NCBI RefSeq assembly: GCF_017471675.1
Contig: NZ_JAFUSK010000039.1
Span: 1-64,000 of the forward strand
Source of the DNA: Pseudobutyrivibrio sp.
GTDB taxonomy: Bacteria; Bacillota; Clostridia; Lachnospirales; Lachnospiraceae
Direction: 5' to 3'
Length of the DNA stretch: 64,000 nucleotides
Position 1 is the first letter of the stretch. The number at the start of each line of letters is the position of its first letter. A program made the translations under genes and the position numbers. Below the pieces are notes generated by a model. It had not been told where the DNA came from and searched no databases. It saw nothing but the letters and a program-made list of their open reading frames with translations. This document shows positions 52,542 through 60,942 of this stretch, one piece after another.

Positions 52542-53546
52542 ATGAAGAGATTATTTGGGGTAGTAATTTCATTAAGTATGATTTTTTTATTGATGGGCTG
52601 CACTTTTGAAATCAGTAAACATAAAGACACAGATAATGGTTCATTTGAATGGACTAGAACAGGATATTTTCAAGATGATAATATGAATACTCTGTACATT
52701 GATGAATCCCAACTTGACGAATATCCAGGTTGGTTTGTTGGACTGTATAATACAAGTGAAATGCACGGCTGGTATATTGAACAGGTAGGTGAAACTCTTT
52801 ACGGAGATCTTACTGCTGAAGGTGAGGATGGGGAATTCATAGTAACAGTTTCAGAAGAAGGTGAAGATGGAGTTTTAGTAGAGGTTGAAAATGGTGATAC
52901 ATATCATTTCAAACCACAGGATGAAACAGCTTTAGCAGAAGGTTATTCAGTCACCTTAAACATCGATGGAATGGGTGAAGTTGCCTATATGGAGGGAACA
53001 GAAGCTCAATTTACTGATGATGATTACTATCAGTCATCTCAAATAAATATTGATGAACCAGCTACATATACATTATCTGCAAGAACTCTAGATGAAGGTT
53101 GGTCGTTTGTTAAATGGACTAAAGATGGTGAAGATTACGCTGCAGAGCCTACAGTTACCTATGATGTAGATGGAAGTGCGGACTTTGTAGCAGTATTTGA
53201 ATTCTTTGATGGTAATGTAGAGTATGACTATGGAGAATCAGATATCTATACACAAGAAGATATGGATAGTGCAATAAATGTAATCTTGGATGAATTTGAT
53301 ACCTGGGAAGGTTATGAATTACATAATGTGAGATATATTTCGGATGATTGTGCTGATGATATATATCTTGAATGGCTTAATGGTAATGAAAACAATTATA
53401 CAGAATGTATTGAATTTGTAACTGATTTTAGAACCCCTCTTGAAGACACAGAAGTAGTAAGCGCCAATTGTATCTATAAAGATTGGGAGTGGTGGCTTGC
53501 AAGAGAAGATGGTGGACAATGGGAATTAGTTAGTTATGGATATTAA
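52542..53546 (+). CDS. Lipoprotein with InlB-like repeat
   Basis: A 334-residue lipoprotein: signal peptide with lipobox LMGC (Cys near residue 21). An unrecognised acidic domain follows to about 135, then one β-repeat of the Listeria-Bacteroides type (about 140-228, with LDEGWSFVKWTKDGEDY and ADFVAVFEF). A C-terminal domain of about 100 residues has several Trp. GGAGG precedes the ATG. It shares the repeat type with the large secreted protein upstream, hinting at a common surface role. Ends 20 bp before the symporter gene. Confidence 0.78.
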   Translation: MKRLFGVVISLSMIFLLMGCTFEISKHKDTDNGSFEWTRTGYFQDDNMNTLYIDESQLDEYPGWFVGLYNTSEMHGWYIEQVGETLYGDLTAEGEDGEFIVTVSEEGEDGVLVEVENGDTYHFKPQDETALAEGYSVTLNIDGMGEVAYMEGTEAQFTDDDYYQSSQINIDEPATYTLSARTLDEGWSFVKWTKDGEDYAAEPTVTYDVDGSADFVAVFEFFDGNVEYDYGESDIYTQEDMDSAINVILDEFDTWEGYELHNVRYISDDCADDIYLEWLNGNENNYTECIEFVTDFRTPLEDTEVVSANCIYKDWEWWLAREDGGQWELVSYGY

Positions 53547-53565
53547 TGACTTTTATTTGTAGAAT

Positions 53566-55227
53566 ATGAGAAAACATATAAGAATTCCAGCAAAATATAA
53601 TGCCGTTGATGGGGTGTTAAATAGCGTTAATGGTATTTTAAAAAAGCATAATGTATCAACCAAGGAAATAGGCAGGGCGATTCTTACTGTGGAGGAGGCT
53701 TTAGGCAGTCTTATAGATCATGCTGAAAGTGACAGCGAAATTGACATAGCAATTAATAGCATCTTTGGCAAAACTACCATAGAATTTCATTCTACAGGAG
53801 AGGAATTTAGTATCTCAGATGGTATTAAAGGTGTGAAGGAATCTATTGATTGTGTTGATGGTGACGAAGCACAAAACATAATCAGAGGTGCTTTATTTAA
53901 GGCTTATGTAGATGATTTACAGTATAATCACAAGTTAGGAAAAAATAATGTAAAAATGACTATACATAAATCCAAGCATATCCTTTTATATAGGACGCTA
54001 GGGGCTCTATCACTTGCATTATTATCCGGGCTACTGCTTACGGGCATAGGGGCAGATTCATTTAATGAAAATCTCTGTCACTATTTGCTTGTTCCTGTCA
54101 AAACTATGTTTTTAAATGCTCTAAAGGCTATTGTTGCGCCAGTGGTTTTCTTTTCAATTATTTCATGTGTTAGTGGTTTTTCAAACTATAAGGAGCTTGG
54201 AAGAGTTGGCATCAAAACCCTTATATCATATTTTTGCACCACATTAATTGCGACTTTTGTTGGGATAATGACCTTCCTTTTATTAAAGCCTGGAAGGGAA
54301 ATTGTTAATCATCCGGATTTTGTGGAAGAGCAAGCAGAAAAGACCTCTTTGTCTGATATGTTATTAGATAGCATAGTAGGCGTTGTTCCTGATAATTTTG
54401 TAAAACCTTTTTTGGAATCTAATATGCTACAGCTAATCTTTTTGGCAATCCTATGTGGAATTGCTGTTGGCATGATTGGTGAATATTCAACTTCACTTAG
54501 AAATCTTTTGCAGGCTTTTAATGAGCTTTTTTTAAAGATTATTTCTATAATTATGCTATTTATGCCAATTGCTGTATACTGCTCAATCACATCACTTATA
54601 CTTACACTTGGGGTAGATACTTTGCTTTCTCTTATTGGCATAGTTGCATCATTATTGTTTGGCATAATATGTATGATGATTATTTATTGCCTGTTACTTT
54701 TAATTTTTGGAAGGCTTAATCCTATTGTATTTCTTAAGAAATATTTTCCAACTATGCTTAATGTATTTTCTATTGCTGCCAGCAATCCGGCAATTCCTAT
54801 CAATATGGAAGCCTGTGAGAAGAAATTAGGTATAGACAAAAAGGTGTATAGCTTTTCCATTCCTCTTGGAGCTACCATCAATATGGATGGAACTTGTATT
54901 TTTCTTGCGGTACAAGCACTAGCACTTGCTAAAATGTACGGGGTAAATGTCTCGGTTGCGGCAATGTTATCATTTGCCCTTTCTATTATTATATTCTCTA
55001 TTGGTGCACCAGGTGTGCCAGGAGGCTTGATAATATGTTTATCCGCGCTTTTAACTCAGCTTAATGTGCCTACCAGCGCCTTAGAGCTTGTTATAGGAAT
55101 AAGCCCGATAGTAGGAATGTTTTTAGCAGTCAGCAATTGCTTGGGAGATGTGGTAGTAACAACAATAGTTGCCAATAGCGAAGGATTATTAGATAAACAA
55201 AAGTTTTTAAAGAGTTACAGGACTTAA
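53566..55227 (+). CDS. Dicarboxylate/amino acid:cation symporter fused to an N-terminal kinase-like (RsbW-type) domain
   Basis: A 553-residue protein. Residues about 140-553 are a glutamate/aspartate-type symporter (DAACS, SLC1 family) with eight membrane helices, the two re-entrant loops and the signatures ASNPAIPINMEACE near 403 and PLGATINMDGTCIFLA near 430. The first ~135 residues are soluble and resemble anti-sigma-factor ATPase domains (RsbW/SpoIIAB type): RIPAKYNAVDGVLNSVN, then ILTVEEALGSLIDHA in the N-box position (Ser for the usual Asn), and an end like LVDDLQYNHKLGKNNVKM. The clear G-box is missing, so the domain may regulate rather than phosphorylate. Such a fusion is uncommon. 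Confidence 0.85.
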   Translation: MRKHIRIPAKYNAVDGVLNSVNGILKKHNVSTKEIGRAILTVEEALGSLIDHAESDSEIDIAINSIFGKTTIEFHSTGEEFSISDGIKGVKESIDCVDGDEAQNIIRGALFKAYVDDLQYNHKLGKNNVKMTIHKSKHILLYRTLGALSLALLSGLLLTGIGADSFNENLCHYLLVPVKTMFLNALKAIVAPVVFFSIISCVSGFSNYKELGRVGIKTLISYFCTTLIATFVGIMTFLLLKPGREIVNHPDFVEEQAEKTSLSDMLLDSIVGVVPDNFVKPFLESNMLQLIFLAILCGIAVGMIGEYSTSLRNLLQAFNELFLKIISIIMLFMPIAVYCSITSLILTLGVDTLLSLIGIVASLLFGIICMMIIYCLLLLIFGRLNPIVFLKKYFPTMLNVFSIAASNPAIPINMEACEKKLGIDKKVYSFSIPLGATINMDGTCIFLAVQALALAKMYGVNVSVAAMLSFALSIIIFSIGAPGVPGGLIICLSALLTQLNVPTSALELVIGISPIVGMFLAVSNCLGDVVVTTIVANSEGLLDKQKFLKSYRT

Positions 55228-55255
55228 TTATTGCTTATATATAAAAAATTATTTT

Positions 55256-55300
55256 AAGCTGTGTAGATTTATTGCAAATCTACACAGCTTTTATTATAAT
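55256..55300 (+). promoter_or_regulatory. Terminator overlapping the leuS promoter
   Basis: A 15-bp perfect hairpin (AAGCTGTGTAGATTT at 55256-55270 with its complement at 55276-55290) is followed by TTATT and ends the symporter transcript. The -35 TTGCAA (55272-55277) sits in its loop and TATAAT (55295-55300) is 17 bp further. A transcript from this promoter lacks the hairpin. Confidence 0.8.
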
Positions 55301-55334
55301 TCTTGTTTAGTTAGATTATTACGAGGTGAAATAG

Positions 55335-57740
55335 ATGAAGCACAATTTTAAAGCAATTGAGAAAAAATGGCAGGCAGCCTGGGAAAAAGACGATATTTTC
55401 AAGGCTGTTGATGGTTCTGATAAGCCTAAGTTCTATGGATTGGTTGAGTTCCCATATCCATCAGGTGCTGGTATGCACGTTGGTCATATCAAGGCTTATT
55501 CTTCTGTTGAGGTAGTTTCTAGAAAGCGTAGAATGCAGGGCTACAATGTATTATTCCCTATCGGATTCGATGCATTTGGTCTTCCTACAGAGAATTACGC
55601 TGTAAAGACAAACACTCATCCTAGAAAGATTACTGACGACAACATTAAGAAGTTCACTAAACAGCTTAAGAGCGTAGGTTTTTCTTTTGATTACAGCCGT
55701 ACAATCGACACAACTCAGGAGGATTACTACAAGTGGACTCAGTGGATTTTCCTTAAGATGTTCGAAAAGGGTCTTGTATTCAGAGATAAGACTTTAGTTA
55801 ACTACTGTCCACATTGTAAGGTAGTTCTTTCAAACGAGGATTCACAGGGCGGTAAGTGTGATATCTGCGATACTGATGTTATCCAAAAGGAAAAGGATGT
55901 TTGGTATCTTCGTATTACAGAGTACGCTGATAAGCTTCTTGAGGGACTTAACGGACTTGATTTCCCTGAGAACATTAAGCAGCAGCAGGTTAACTGGATC
56001 GGTAAATCTAAGGGTGCCTTTGTTAATTTTACATTAGATGGTATTGAGGACAAGCTTGAGATTTATACAACTCGTCCTGATACGCTTTGCGGTGTTACAT
56101 TTATGGTTATTGCACCAGAGCACCCATACATTGATAAGTACGCTGACAAGATTTCTAACATGGACGCTATCTTAGCTTACAGAGCTGAGTGTCAGAAGAA
56201 GTCTGAGTTCGAGCGTACACAGCTTGTTTCTAAGGACAAGACAGGCGTTAGGGTAGAGGGCTTTGATGCAATCAACCCAATCACTGGCAAGAAAATTCCT
56301 GTATATATTTCAGATTACGTAATGATGGGCTACGGTACAGGTGCTATCATGGCTGTTCCTGCTCACGACCAGCGTGACTGGGATTTTGCTACCAAGTTTG
56401 GCATCGATATCATCCCTGTTATCGAAGGTGGCGATGTTACTAAGGAAGCATACACAGGCGAAGGTAACATGATTAACTCAGAGTTCTTAAATGGTCTTAA
56501 CAACAAGAAGGACTCTATTGATAGAATGATTTCAGAGCTTGAGAAATTAGGCTGCGGTAAGGCTGGTGTTCAGTTCAAGATGAAGGATTGGGCATTTAAC
56601 AGACAGCGTTACTGGGGCGAGCCTATTCCAATTGTTCACTGTCCTACATGTGGCGATGTTGCAGTCCCATTTGAGGAGCTTCCACTTAAGCTTCCAGTAA
56701 TGGAGAAGTTCGAGCCTGGTACTGATGGTGAGTCACCACTTGCAAGAGTAGAAAGCTTTGTAAATTGCAAGTGTCCTAAGTGTGGTGGTGCTGCAAAGCG
56801 TGAGACAGATACTATGCCACAGTGGGCTGGTTCATCTTGGTACTTCCTTCGTTACATCGATCCACACAACGATAATGAATTTGCTGCTATGGACAAGCTT
56901 AACTACTGGATGCCAGTTGATTGGTATAACGGTGGTATGGAGCACGTTACACGTCACTTAATTTACTCACGTTTCTGGCATCACTTCCTTTATGACCTTG
57001 GTGTAGTTAATACTCCAGAGCCATATTTAAAGCGTAGCGCTCAGGGTATGATTCTTGGTGAGGATGGACAGAAGATGTCTAAGTCTCGTGGAAACGTTAT
57101 TGACCCACTTGATATTGTAGATGCTTATGGTGCTGACACACTTCGTACTTACGTACTTTTCATGGGTGATTACGGCGCAGCAGCTCCTTGGTCAGATGCT
57201 TCAGTTCGTGGATGCAAGAGATTCTTAGAGCGTTTTGCAGGTCTTACAGACATAGTTTCAGATGAAGCTAACAGCGAAAAGATTGAGACAGGTATTCAAA
57301 AGACAATCAAGAAGGTTTCAGAAGATATCGAAGCTATGAAGTACAACACAGCTATTGCAGCTATGATGGGACTTCTCAACGATATCGTTGCCGAAGGACA
57401 TATTACAAAGGACAATCTCGTTATCCTTGTTAAGCTTCTTTGCCCATTTGCTCCACATCTTGCAGAAGAGATGTATGCAGAGCTTGGTGGCGAAGGCTAC
57501 TGTTCACTTGCTGCATGGCCAGAATACGACCCTGCCAAAATCGTAGAATCTACTATCGAAATCGCAGTTCAGGTCAACGGCAAGCTTAAGGCTACAATTA
57601 CCATCCCTAATGGATGCGACAAAGACACAGCTCTTTCCACAGCCAAGGCTGACGAAGCTGTCGCAAAGGCTCTTGATGGCAAGAACCTCGTAAAAGAAAT
57701 CTACGTACCTAACAAGATCGTAAACCTCGTAGTAAAGTAG
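55335..57740 (+). CDS. leuS: Leucyl-tRNA synthetase
   Basis: Charges tRNA-Leu. The 801-residue class I synthetase has the HIGH-type motif FPYPSGAGMHVGH near residue 38, the editing (CP1) domain about 220-400 and two zinc-binding cysteine clusters (CPHC...CDIC near 155 and CPTC...CPKC near 435-480). The KMSKS motif is in GQKMSKSRGN near 576, followed by the anticodon-binding domain. Unlike many Firmicutes leuS genes, no T-box leader precedes it; the leader from the promoter at 55272-55300 is only about 28 nt. Confidence 0.98.
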   Translation: MKHNFKAIEKKWQAAWEKDDIFKAVDGSDKPKFYGLVEFPYPSGAGMHVGHIKAYSSVEVVSRKRRMQGYNVLFPIGFDAFGLPTENYAVKTNTHPRKITDDNIKKFTKQLKSVGFSFDYSRTIDTTQEDYYKWTQWIFLKMFEKGLVFRDKTLVNYCPHCKVVLSNEDSQGGKCDICDTDVIQKEKDVWYLRITEYADKLLEGLNGLDFPENIKQQQVNWIGKSKGAFVNFTLDGIEDKLEIYTTRPDTLCGVTFMVIAPEHPYIDKYADKISNMDAILAYRAECQKKSEFERTQLVSKDKTGVRVEGFDAINPITGKKIPVYISDYVMMGYGTGAIMAVPAHDQRDWDFATKFGIDIIPVIEGGDVTKEAYTGEGNMINSEFLNGLNNKKDSIDRMISELEKLGCGKAGVQFKMKDWAFNRQRYWGEPIPIVHCPTCGDVAVPFEELPLKLPVMEKFEPGTDGESPLARVESFVNCKCPKCGGAAKRETDTMPQWAGSSWYFLRYIDPHNDNEFAAMDKLNYWMPVDWYNGGMEHVTRHLIYSRFWHHFLYDLGVVNTPEPYLKRSAQGMILGEDGQKMSKSRGNVIDPLDIVDAYGADTLRTYVLFMGDYGAAAPWSDASVRGCKRFLERFAGLTDIVSDEANSEKIETGIQKTIKKVSEDIEAMKYNTAIAAMMGLLNDIVAEGHITKDNLVILVKLLCPFAPHLAEEMYAELGGEGYCSLAAWPEYDPAKIVESTIEIAVQVNGKLKATITIPNGCDKDTALSTAKADEAVAKALDGKNLVKEIYVPNKIVNLVVK

Positions 57741-57771
57741 ATTAATCATAGTTACTAAATTTTTTTCATGA

Positions 57772-57913
57772 GCCAAATGTTTCTCAACCTTGGCAAGCGC
57801 GAGCAGGGAGGCACCATACCGAGCATGGGAAGGACCTACGCCGGCGGGAGGGTTCCCATGCGAAAGTATGGGGGGTGCCCTGCGGGAGCACGGAAACCTC
57901 GGCAACATTTGGC
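57772..57913 (+). ncRNA. Candidate structured RNA element, copy A (icd leader)
   Basis: Closing stem GCCAAATGTT/AACATTTGGC (57772-57781/57904-57913). Conserved left loop AACCTTGGCAAGCGCGAG (57786-57803). Stem GCAGG/CCTGC, then GCACC/GGTGC and CATAC/GTATG, then a 9-bp stem GCATGGGAA/TTCCCATGC capped by GGACC...GGGAGGG. Conserved right loop GGGAGCACGGA (57884-57894). It ends 25 nt before the icd ATG. Copy B at 59283-59418 has the same loops on different stems. Family not identified; it could be an RNA or a mobile palindrome. Confidence 0.75.
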
Positions 57914-57938
57914 GGACTAAAGTGTAAGGAGAATAAGT

Positions 57939-59144
57939 ATGAGCAAGATTCAGATGACAACACCCCTAGTAGAGATGGATGGCGACGAGATGACTCGTAT
58001 CCTCTGGCAGATGATTAAGGATGAGCTATTGCTTCCATTTATTGATTTGAAGACAGAGTATTACGATCTTGGATTAGAGAACAGAAATGAGACAGATGAT
58101 AAGGTTACAGTGGAATCCGCTGAAGCTACTAAGAAGTATGGCGTTGCCGTAAAGTGCGCTACAATCACTCCTAATGCTGCTCGTATGACAGAGTATAATC
58201 TTAAGGAGATGTGGAAGAGTCCTAACGGTACAATTCGTGCAATCCTTGATGGTACTGTGTTTAGAGCTCCAATAGTTGTAAAGGGCATTGACCCAAATGT
58301 TAAGACCTGGAAGAAGCCTATTACAATTGCCCGTCATGCATATGGTGACGTTTATAAGAACACTGAAATGCGAATTCCAGGTGCTGGTAAGGTTGAGCTT
58401 GTATATACTAATGCAGATGGTGTTGAAGAGCGAGCACTTGTTCATACATTTAATGGACCTGGCGTAGTTCAGGGACAGCATAATATTGATGATTCTATTG
58501 AGAGCTTTGCTCATAGCTGCTTTAAGTTTGCTCTTGATACAAAGCAGGATTTGTGGTTTGCTACAAAGGATACTATCTCAAAGAAGTATGACCATAGATT
58601 CAAGGATATTTTCCAGGAGATATTTGATAAGGAATATAAGGATGCTTTCGATAAAGCGGGTATCGAATACTTCTATACACTTATTGATGATGCAGTAGCT
58701 CGTGTTATGAAGTCTGAGGGTGGATTTATCTGGGCATGTAAGAACTATGATGGTGATGTTATGTCAGATATGATTTCATCAGCCTTCGGTTCACTTGCTA
58801 TGATGACTTCAGTTCTTGTTAGCCCTGCTGGCTACTATGAATACGAGGCTGCTCACGGTACAGTACAGCGTCACTATTATAAGCATCTTAAGGGCGAGGA
58901 GACATCTACTAACTCTGTAGCTACAATCTTTGCCTGGACAGGAGCTCTTAGAAAGCGCGGAGAGCTTGATAACATCCCTGAGCTTTCAGCATTTGCTGAT
59001 AAACTTGAGAAGGCTTGTATCAAGACAATCGAGGATGGCAAGATGACTAAGGATTTGGCACTTATCACTTCAATCGAGAACCCTACAGTTCTCAATTCTC
59101 GCGATTTCATCATCGAAATCCGCAAGACCCTAGAGTCCCTCTAG
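57939..59144 (+). CDS. icd: NADP-dependent isocitrate dehydrogenase (eukaryote-like type)
   Basis: Oxidises isocitrate to 2-oxoglutarate, supplying glutamate carbon and NADPH. The 401-residue protein belongs to the type II (animal/plant-like) NADP enzymes: [13 protein letters not shown] at the start, [20 protein letters not shown] near 90, the isocitrate-binding segment around TITPNAAR near 76, and the metal-binding [18 protein letters not shown] near 267. The coenzyme loop [11 protein letters not shown] lies near 307. The element of copy A forms its leader, and a hairpin at 59207-59241 ends its transcript. Confidence 0.96.
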   Translation: MSKIQMTTPLVEMDGDEMTRILWQMIKDELLLPFIDLKTEYYDLGLENRNETDDKVTVESAEATKKYGVAVKCATITPNAARMTEYNLKEMWKSPNGTIRAILDGTVFRAPIVVKGIDPNVKTWKKPITIARHAYGDVYKNTEMRIPGAGKVELVYTNADGVEERALVHTFNGPGVVQGQHNIDDSIESFAHSCFKFALDTKQDLWFATKDTISKKYDHRFKDIFQEIFDKEYKDAFDKAGIEYFYTLIDDAVARVMKSEGGFIWACKNYDGDVMSDMISSAFGSLAMMTSVLVSPAGYYEYEAAHGTVQRHYYKHLKGEETSTNSVATIFAWTGALRKRGELDNIPELSAFADKLEKACIKTIEDGKMTKDLALITSIENPTVLNSRDFIIEIRKTLESL

Positions 59145-59179
59145 AATTGTCAGACTACTAAATCTAGTGGTCACTCATA

Positions 59180-59208
59180 TTGACATGCACAATATAGTCT
59201 TTTATAAT
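59180..59208 (+). promoter_or_regulatory. Consensus promoter before scpA
   Basis: TTGACA (59180-59185), 17 bp, TATAAT (59203-59208): a perfect σA-type consensus. Its -10 overlaps the 5' arm of the icd terminator, so a transcript starting near 59215 escapes that terminator. Confidence 0.88.
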
Positions 59209-59245
59209 AGTCTCATGCGTAGTCTCTACGTGTGAGACTATTTTA
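59207..59245 (+). terminator. icd terminator overlapping the scpA promoter
   Basis: ATAGTCTCA (59207-59215) with TGAGACTAT (59233-59241) and inner CGTA/TACG, followed by TTTTA. The 5' arm begins inside the -10 box of the consensus promoter. Confidence 0.85.
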
Positions 59246-59282
59246 TGTTCGTAGAAGATTGTAATGAATCTGTAGATCATTA

Positions 59283-59418
59283 ATCAAAATGCCACACAAC
59301 CTTGGCGAGCGCGAGGAAGAGGGCCCCATGGAGTTAAGGAGGGACCCTTTAGGGAGGTTCCCTTGACTCCAATGGGAGATGGCTTCCGGGAGCACGGAGT
59401 ACTAGGATGCATTTTGAT
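59283..59418 (+). ncRNA. Candidate structured RNA element, copy B (scpA leader)
   Basis: Closing stem ATCAAAATGC/GCATTTTGAT (59283-59292/59409-59418). Left loop AACCTTGGCGAGCGCGAG (59298-59315). Stem GGAAG/CTTCC (59315-59319/59383-59387), then CCCAT/ATGGG and GGAGTTAAGG/CCTTGACTCC (59330-59339/59361-59370), capped by GGGACC...GGGAGG. Right loop GGGAGCACGGA (59388-59398). It ends 22 nt before the scpA start and lies about 68 nt after the predicted transcription start. Confidence 0.75.
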
Positions 59419-59440
59419 GGATAGGAAGGGAGAATTTATT

Positions 59441-60196
59441 TTGGAGATGCATGTAAAGCTTCAGGCGTTTGAGGGTCCTTTGGATTTACTTTTGCACCTG
59501 ATAGATAAGAATAAAGTTGATATTTATGATATTCCTATTGTTGAGATTACAGACCAATATATGGAATACGTTAGGGCTATGGATAATAGTGATTTGGATG
59601 TTATGAGCGAGTTCTTGCTTATGGCTACCACACTTCTTGATATTAAGAGCCGCATGCTTCTTCCACGTGAAGAGAAGGAAGAGGAGGATGTGGAAGAAGA
59701 GGATCCACGTGCAGAGCTTGTTCAACAGCTCCTTGAATATAAGATGTATAAGACTATTTCTTATGAGCTTAGGGATAGACAGATGGATGCAAGCCTTGTG
59801 TTTTATAAGGAGCCTACTATTCCTGAGGAGGTTCTTAAGTATGAGCAGCCTGTTGATTTGGAAGAGCTTATGGGTGATTTAACACTTAATAAGCTGAATG
59901 ATATTTTTAATCAGGTTCTTAAGAGACAGGATAATAGAAGGGACCCAATCCGTTCTACATTTGGTAAGATTAAGAAGGAAGAGGTTTCCCTTGAGCAGAA
60001 GATGGAGTGGACTATCGCTTTTGCCAAGGCGCATAATACATTTAGCTTTAGAAATCTTCTTGAGGCAGCACATTCTAAGACAGAGGTTATTGTTACATTC
60101 CTTTGTATTTTGGAGATGATGAAGGCTGGTCAGATTAATATTGCACAGGAAGATACATTTGCAGATATTTTGATTGAATCTAAGATTGCTGCATAA
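59441..60196 (+). CDS. scpA: Segregation and condensation protein ScpA
   Basis: Kleisin subunit that bridges the SMC heads in the SMC-ScpAB condensin. About 251 residues: FEGPLDLLLHLIDKNKVDIYDIPIVEITDQY near residue 10 is the diagnostic N-terminal SMC-neck-binding domain (written here only in part: FEGPLDLLLHLI), with a middle acidic ScpB-binding region (EEKEEEDVEEEDP) and a C-terminal winged helix. Start: TTG 59441 has GAAGGGAG eight bases upstream; ATG 59447 is in frame and possible, but its only upstream GGAG is too close. Earlier in-frame codons fall inside the structured element. scpB follows after 20 bases. Confidence 0.92.
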   Translation: MEMHVKLQAFEGPLDLLLHLIDKNKVDIYDIPIVEITDQYMEYVRAMDNSDLDVMSEFLLMATTLLDIKSRMLLPREEKEEEDVEEEDPRAELVQQLLEYKMYKTISYELRDRQMDASLVFYKEPTIPEEVLKYEQPVDLEELMGDLTLNKLNDIFNQVLKRQDNRRDPIRSTFGKIKKEEVSLEQKMEWTIAFAKAHNTFSFRNLLEAAHSKTEVIVTFLCILEMMKAGQINIAQEDTFADILIESKIAA

Positions 60197-60216
60197 TACT
60201 TTGATATGGAGAGAAT

Positions 60217-60789
60217 ATGGAATTAGCAGAGATTAAAAATATAGTAGAGGGCATTTTGTTTGCTATGGGTGGTACTGTTGAGCCATCTAAGATAGCTAAG
60301 GCTCTTGAGATTGATGATAAGCAGGTTGTAGAGGCTATTTTGGCCTTGAAGGAAGATTACGAAAAGGATAATAGAGGTATTACTATTACAGAAATAGATG
60401 GGGCTTACCAGATGTGTACCAGCCCTGATATTTATGAATATCTTATTAGAATAGCTAAGCAGCCAAAGAAGTACGTTCTTACAGATGTTCTTCTTGAGAC
60501 ACTTTCTATTATTGCTTATAAGCAGCCTATTACTAAATCTGAGATAGAAAAAATCAGGGGTGTTTCCTGTGATTTTGCTGTTTCAAAGCTTGTGGAGTTT
60601 GGGCTTTGTACAGAGCTTGGTCGTCTTGATGCCCCAGGCCGTCCTATGCTTTTTGGTACTACAGAGGAGTTTTTACGTTCATTTGGCGTAAGCTCTATCG
60701 AAGAGCTTCCAGAGCTTTCTCAGACACAGATAGAAGAGTTCAAGCAGGAGGCTGAAAACGAAGCTAATAATGTAGAGGTTACAATCTAA
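60217..60789 (+). CDS. scpB: Segregation and condensation protein ScpB
   Basis: ScpB dimers bind the middle of ScpA and complete the bacterial condensin complex for chromosome compaction. The 190-residue protein has two winged-helix domains with the family signatures IVEGILFAMGGTVEPSKIAK near residue 8, LETLSIIAYKQPITKSEIEKIRGV near 95 (family motif, quoted in part: AYKQPITKSEIE) and LGRLDAPGRPMLFGTT near 133. GGAGAG precedes the ATG. Own terminator follows. Confidence 0.96.
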   Translation: MELAEIKNIVEGILFAMGGTVEPSKIAKALEIDDKQVVEAILALKEDYEKDNRGITITEIDGAYQMCTSPDIYEYLIRIAKQPKKYVLTDVLLETLSIIAYKQPITKSEIEKIRGVSCDFAVSKLVEFGLCTELGRLDAPGRPMLFGTTEEFLRSFGVSSIEELPELSQTQIEEFKQEAENEANNVEVTI

Positions 60790-60800
60790 TTGTCAATCAA

Positions 60801-60831
60801 AAAACCACCCAAATTTTAGGGTGGTTTTTTT
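60801..60831 (+). terminator. Terminator after scpB
   Basis: AAAACCACCC (60801-60810) pairs with GGGTGGTTTT (60819-60828), with A-run before and T-run after; it would work in both directions. Confidence 0.9.
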
Positions 60832-60865
60832 GACATATTTTTAACATAATTTTAACACAACTGCA

Positions 60866-60894
60866 TTGAAAATATGGGGCAAAAACGATATCAT
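60866..60894 (+). promoter_or_regulatory. Promoter of the Na+ decarboxylase operon
   Basis: TTGAAA (60866-60871), 17 bp, TATCAT (60889-60894), about 49 bp before the ATG with GGAGG between. Confidence 0.6.
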
Positions 60895-60942
60895 TATACT
60901 TGCGAGAAATTTTGAAATATTTTATATAAATGGAGGTATAAG

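Noticed and set aside
55228..55334. T-box leader for leuS
   Set aside because: Only a terminator hairpin and a short leader are present; there is no specifier loop or antiterminator (TGGNACC) sequence.
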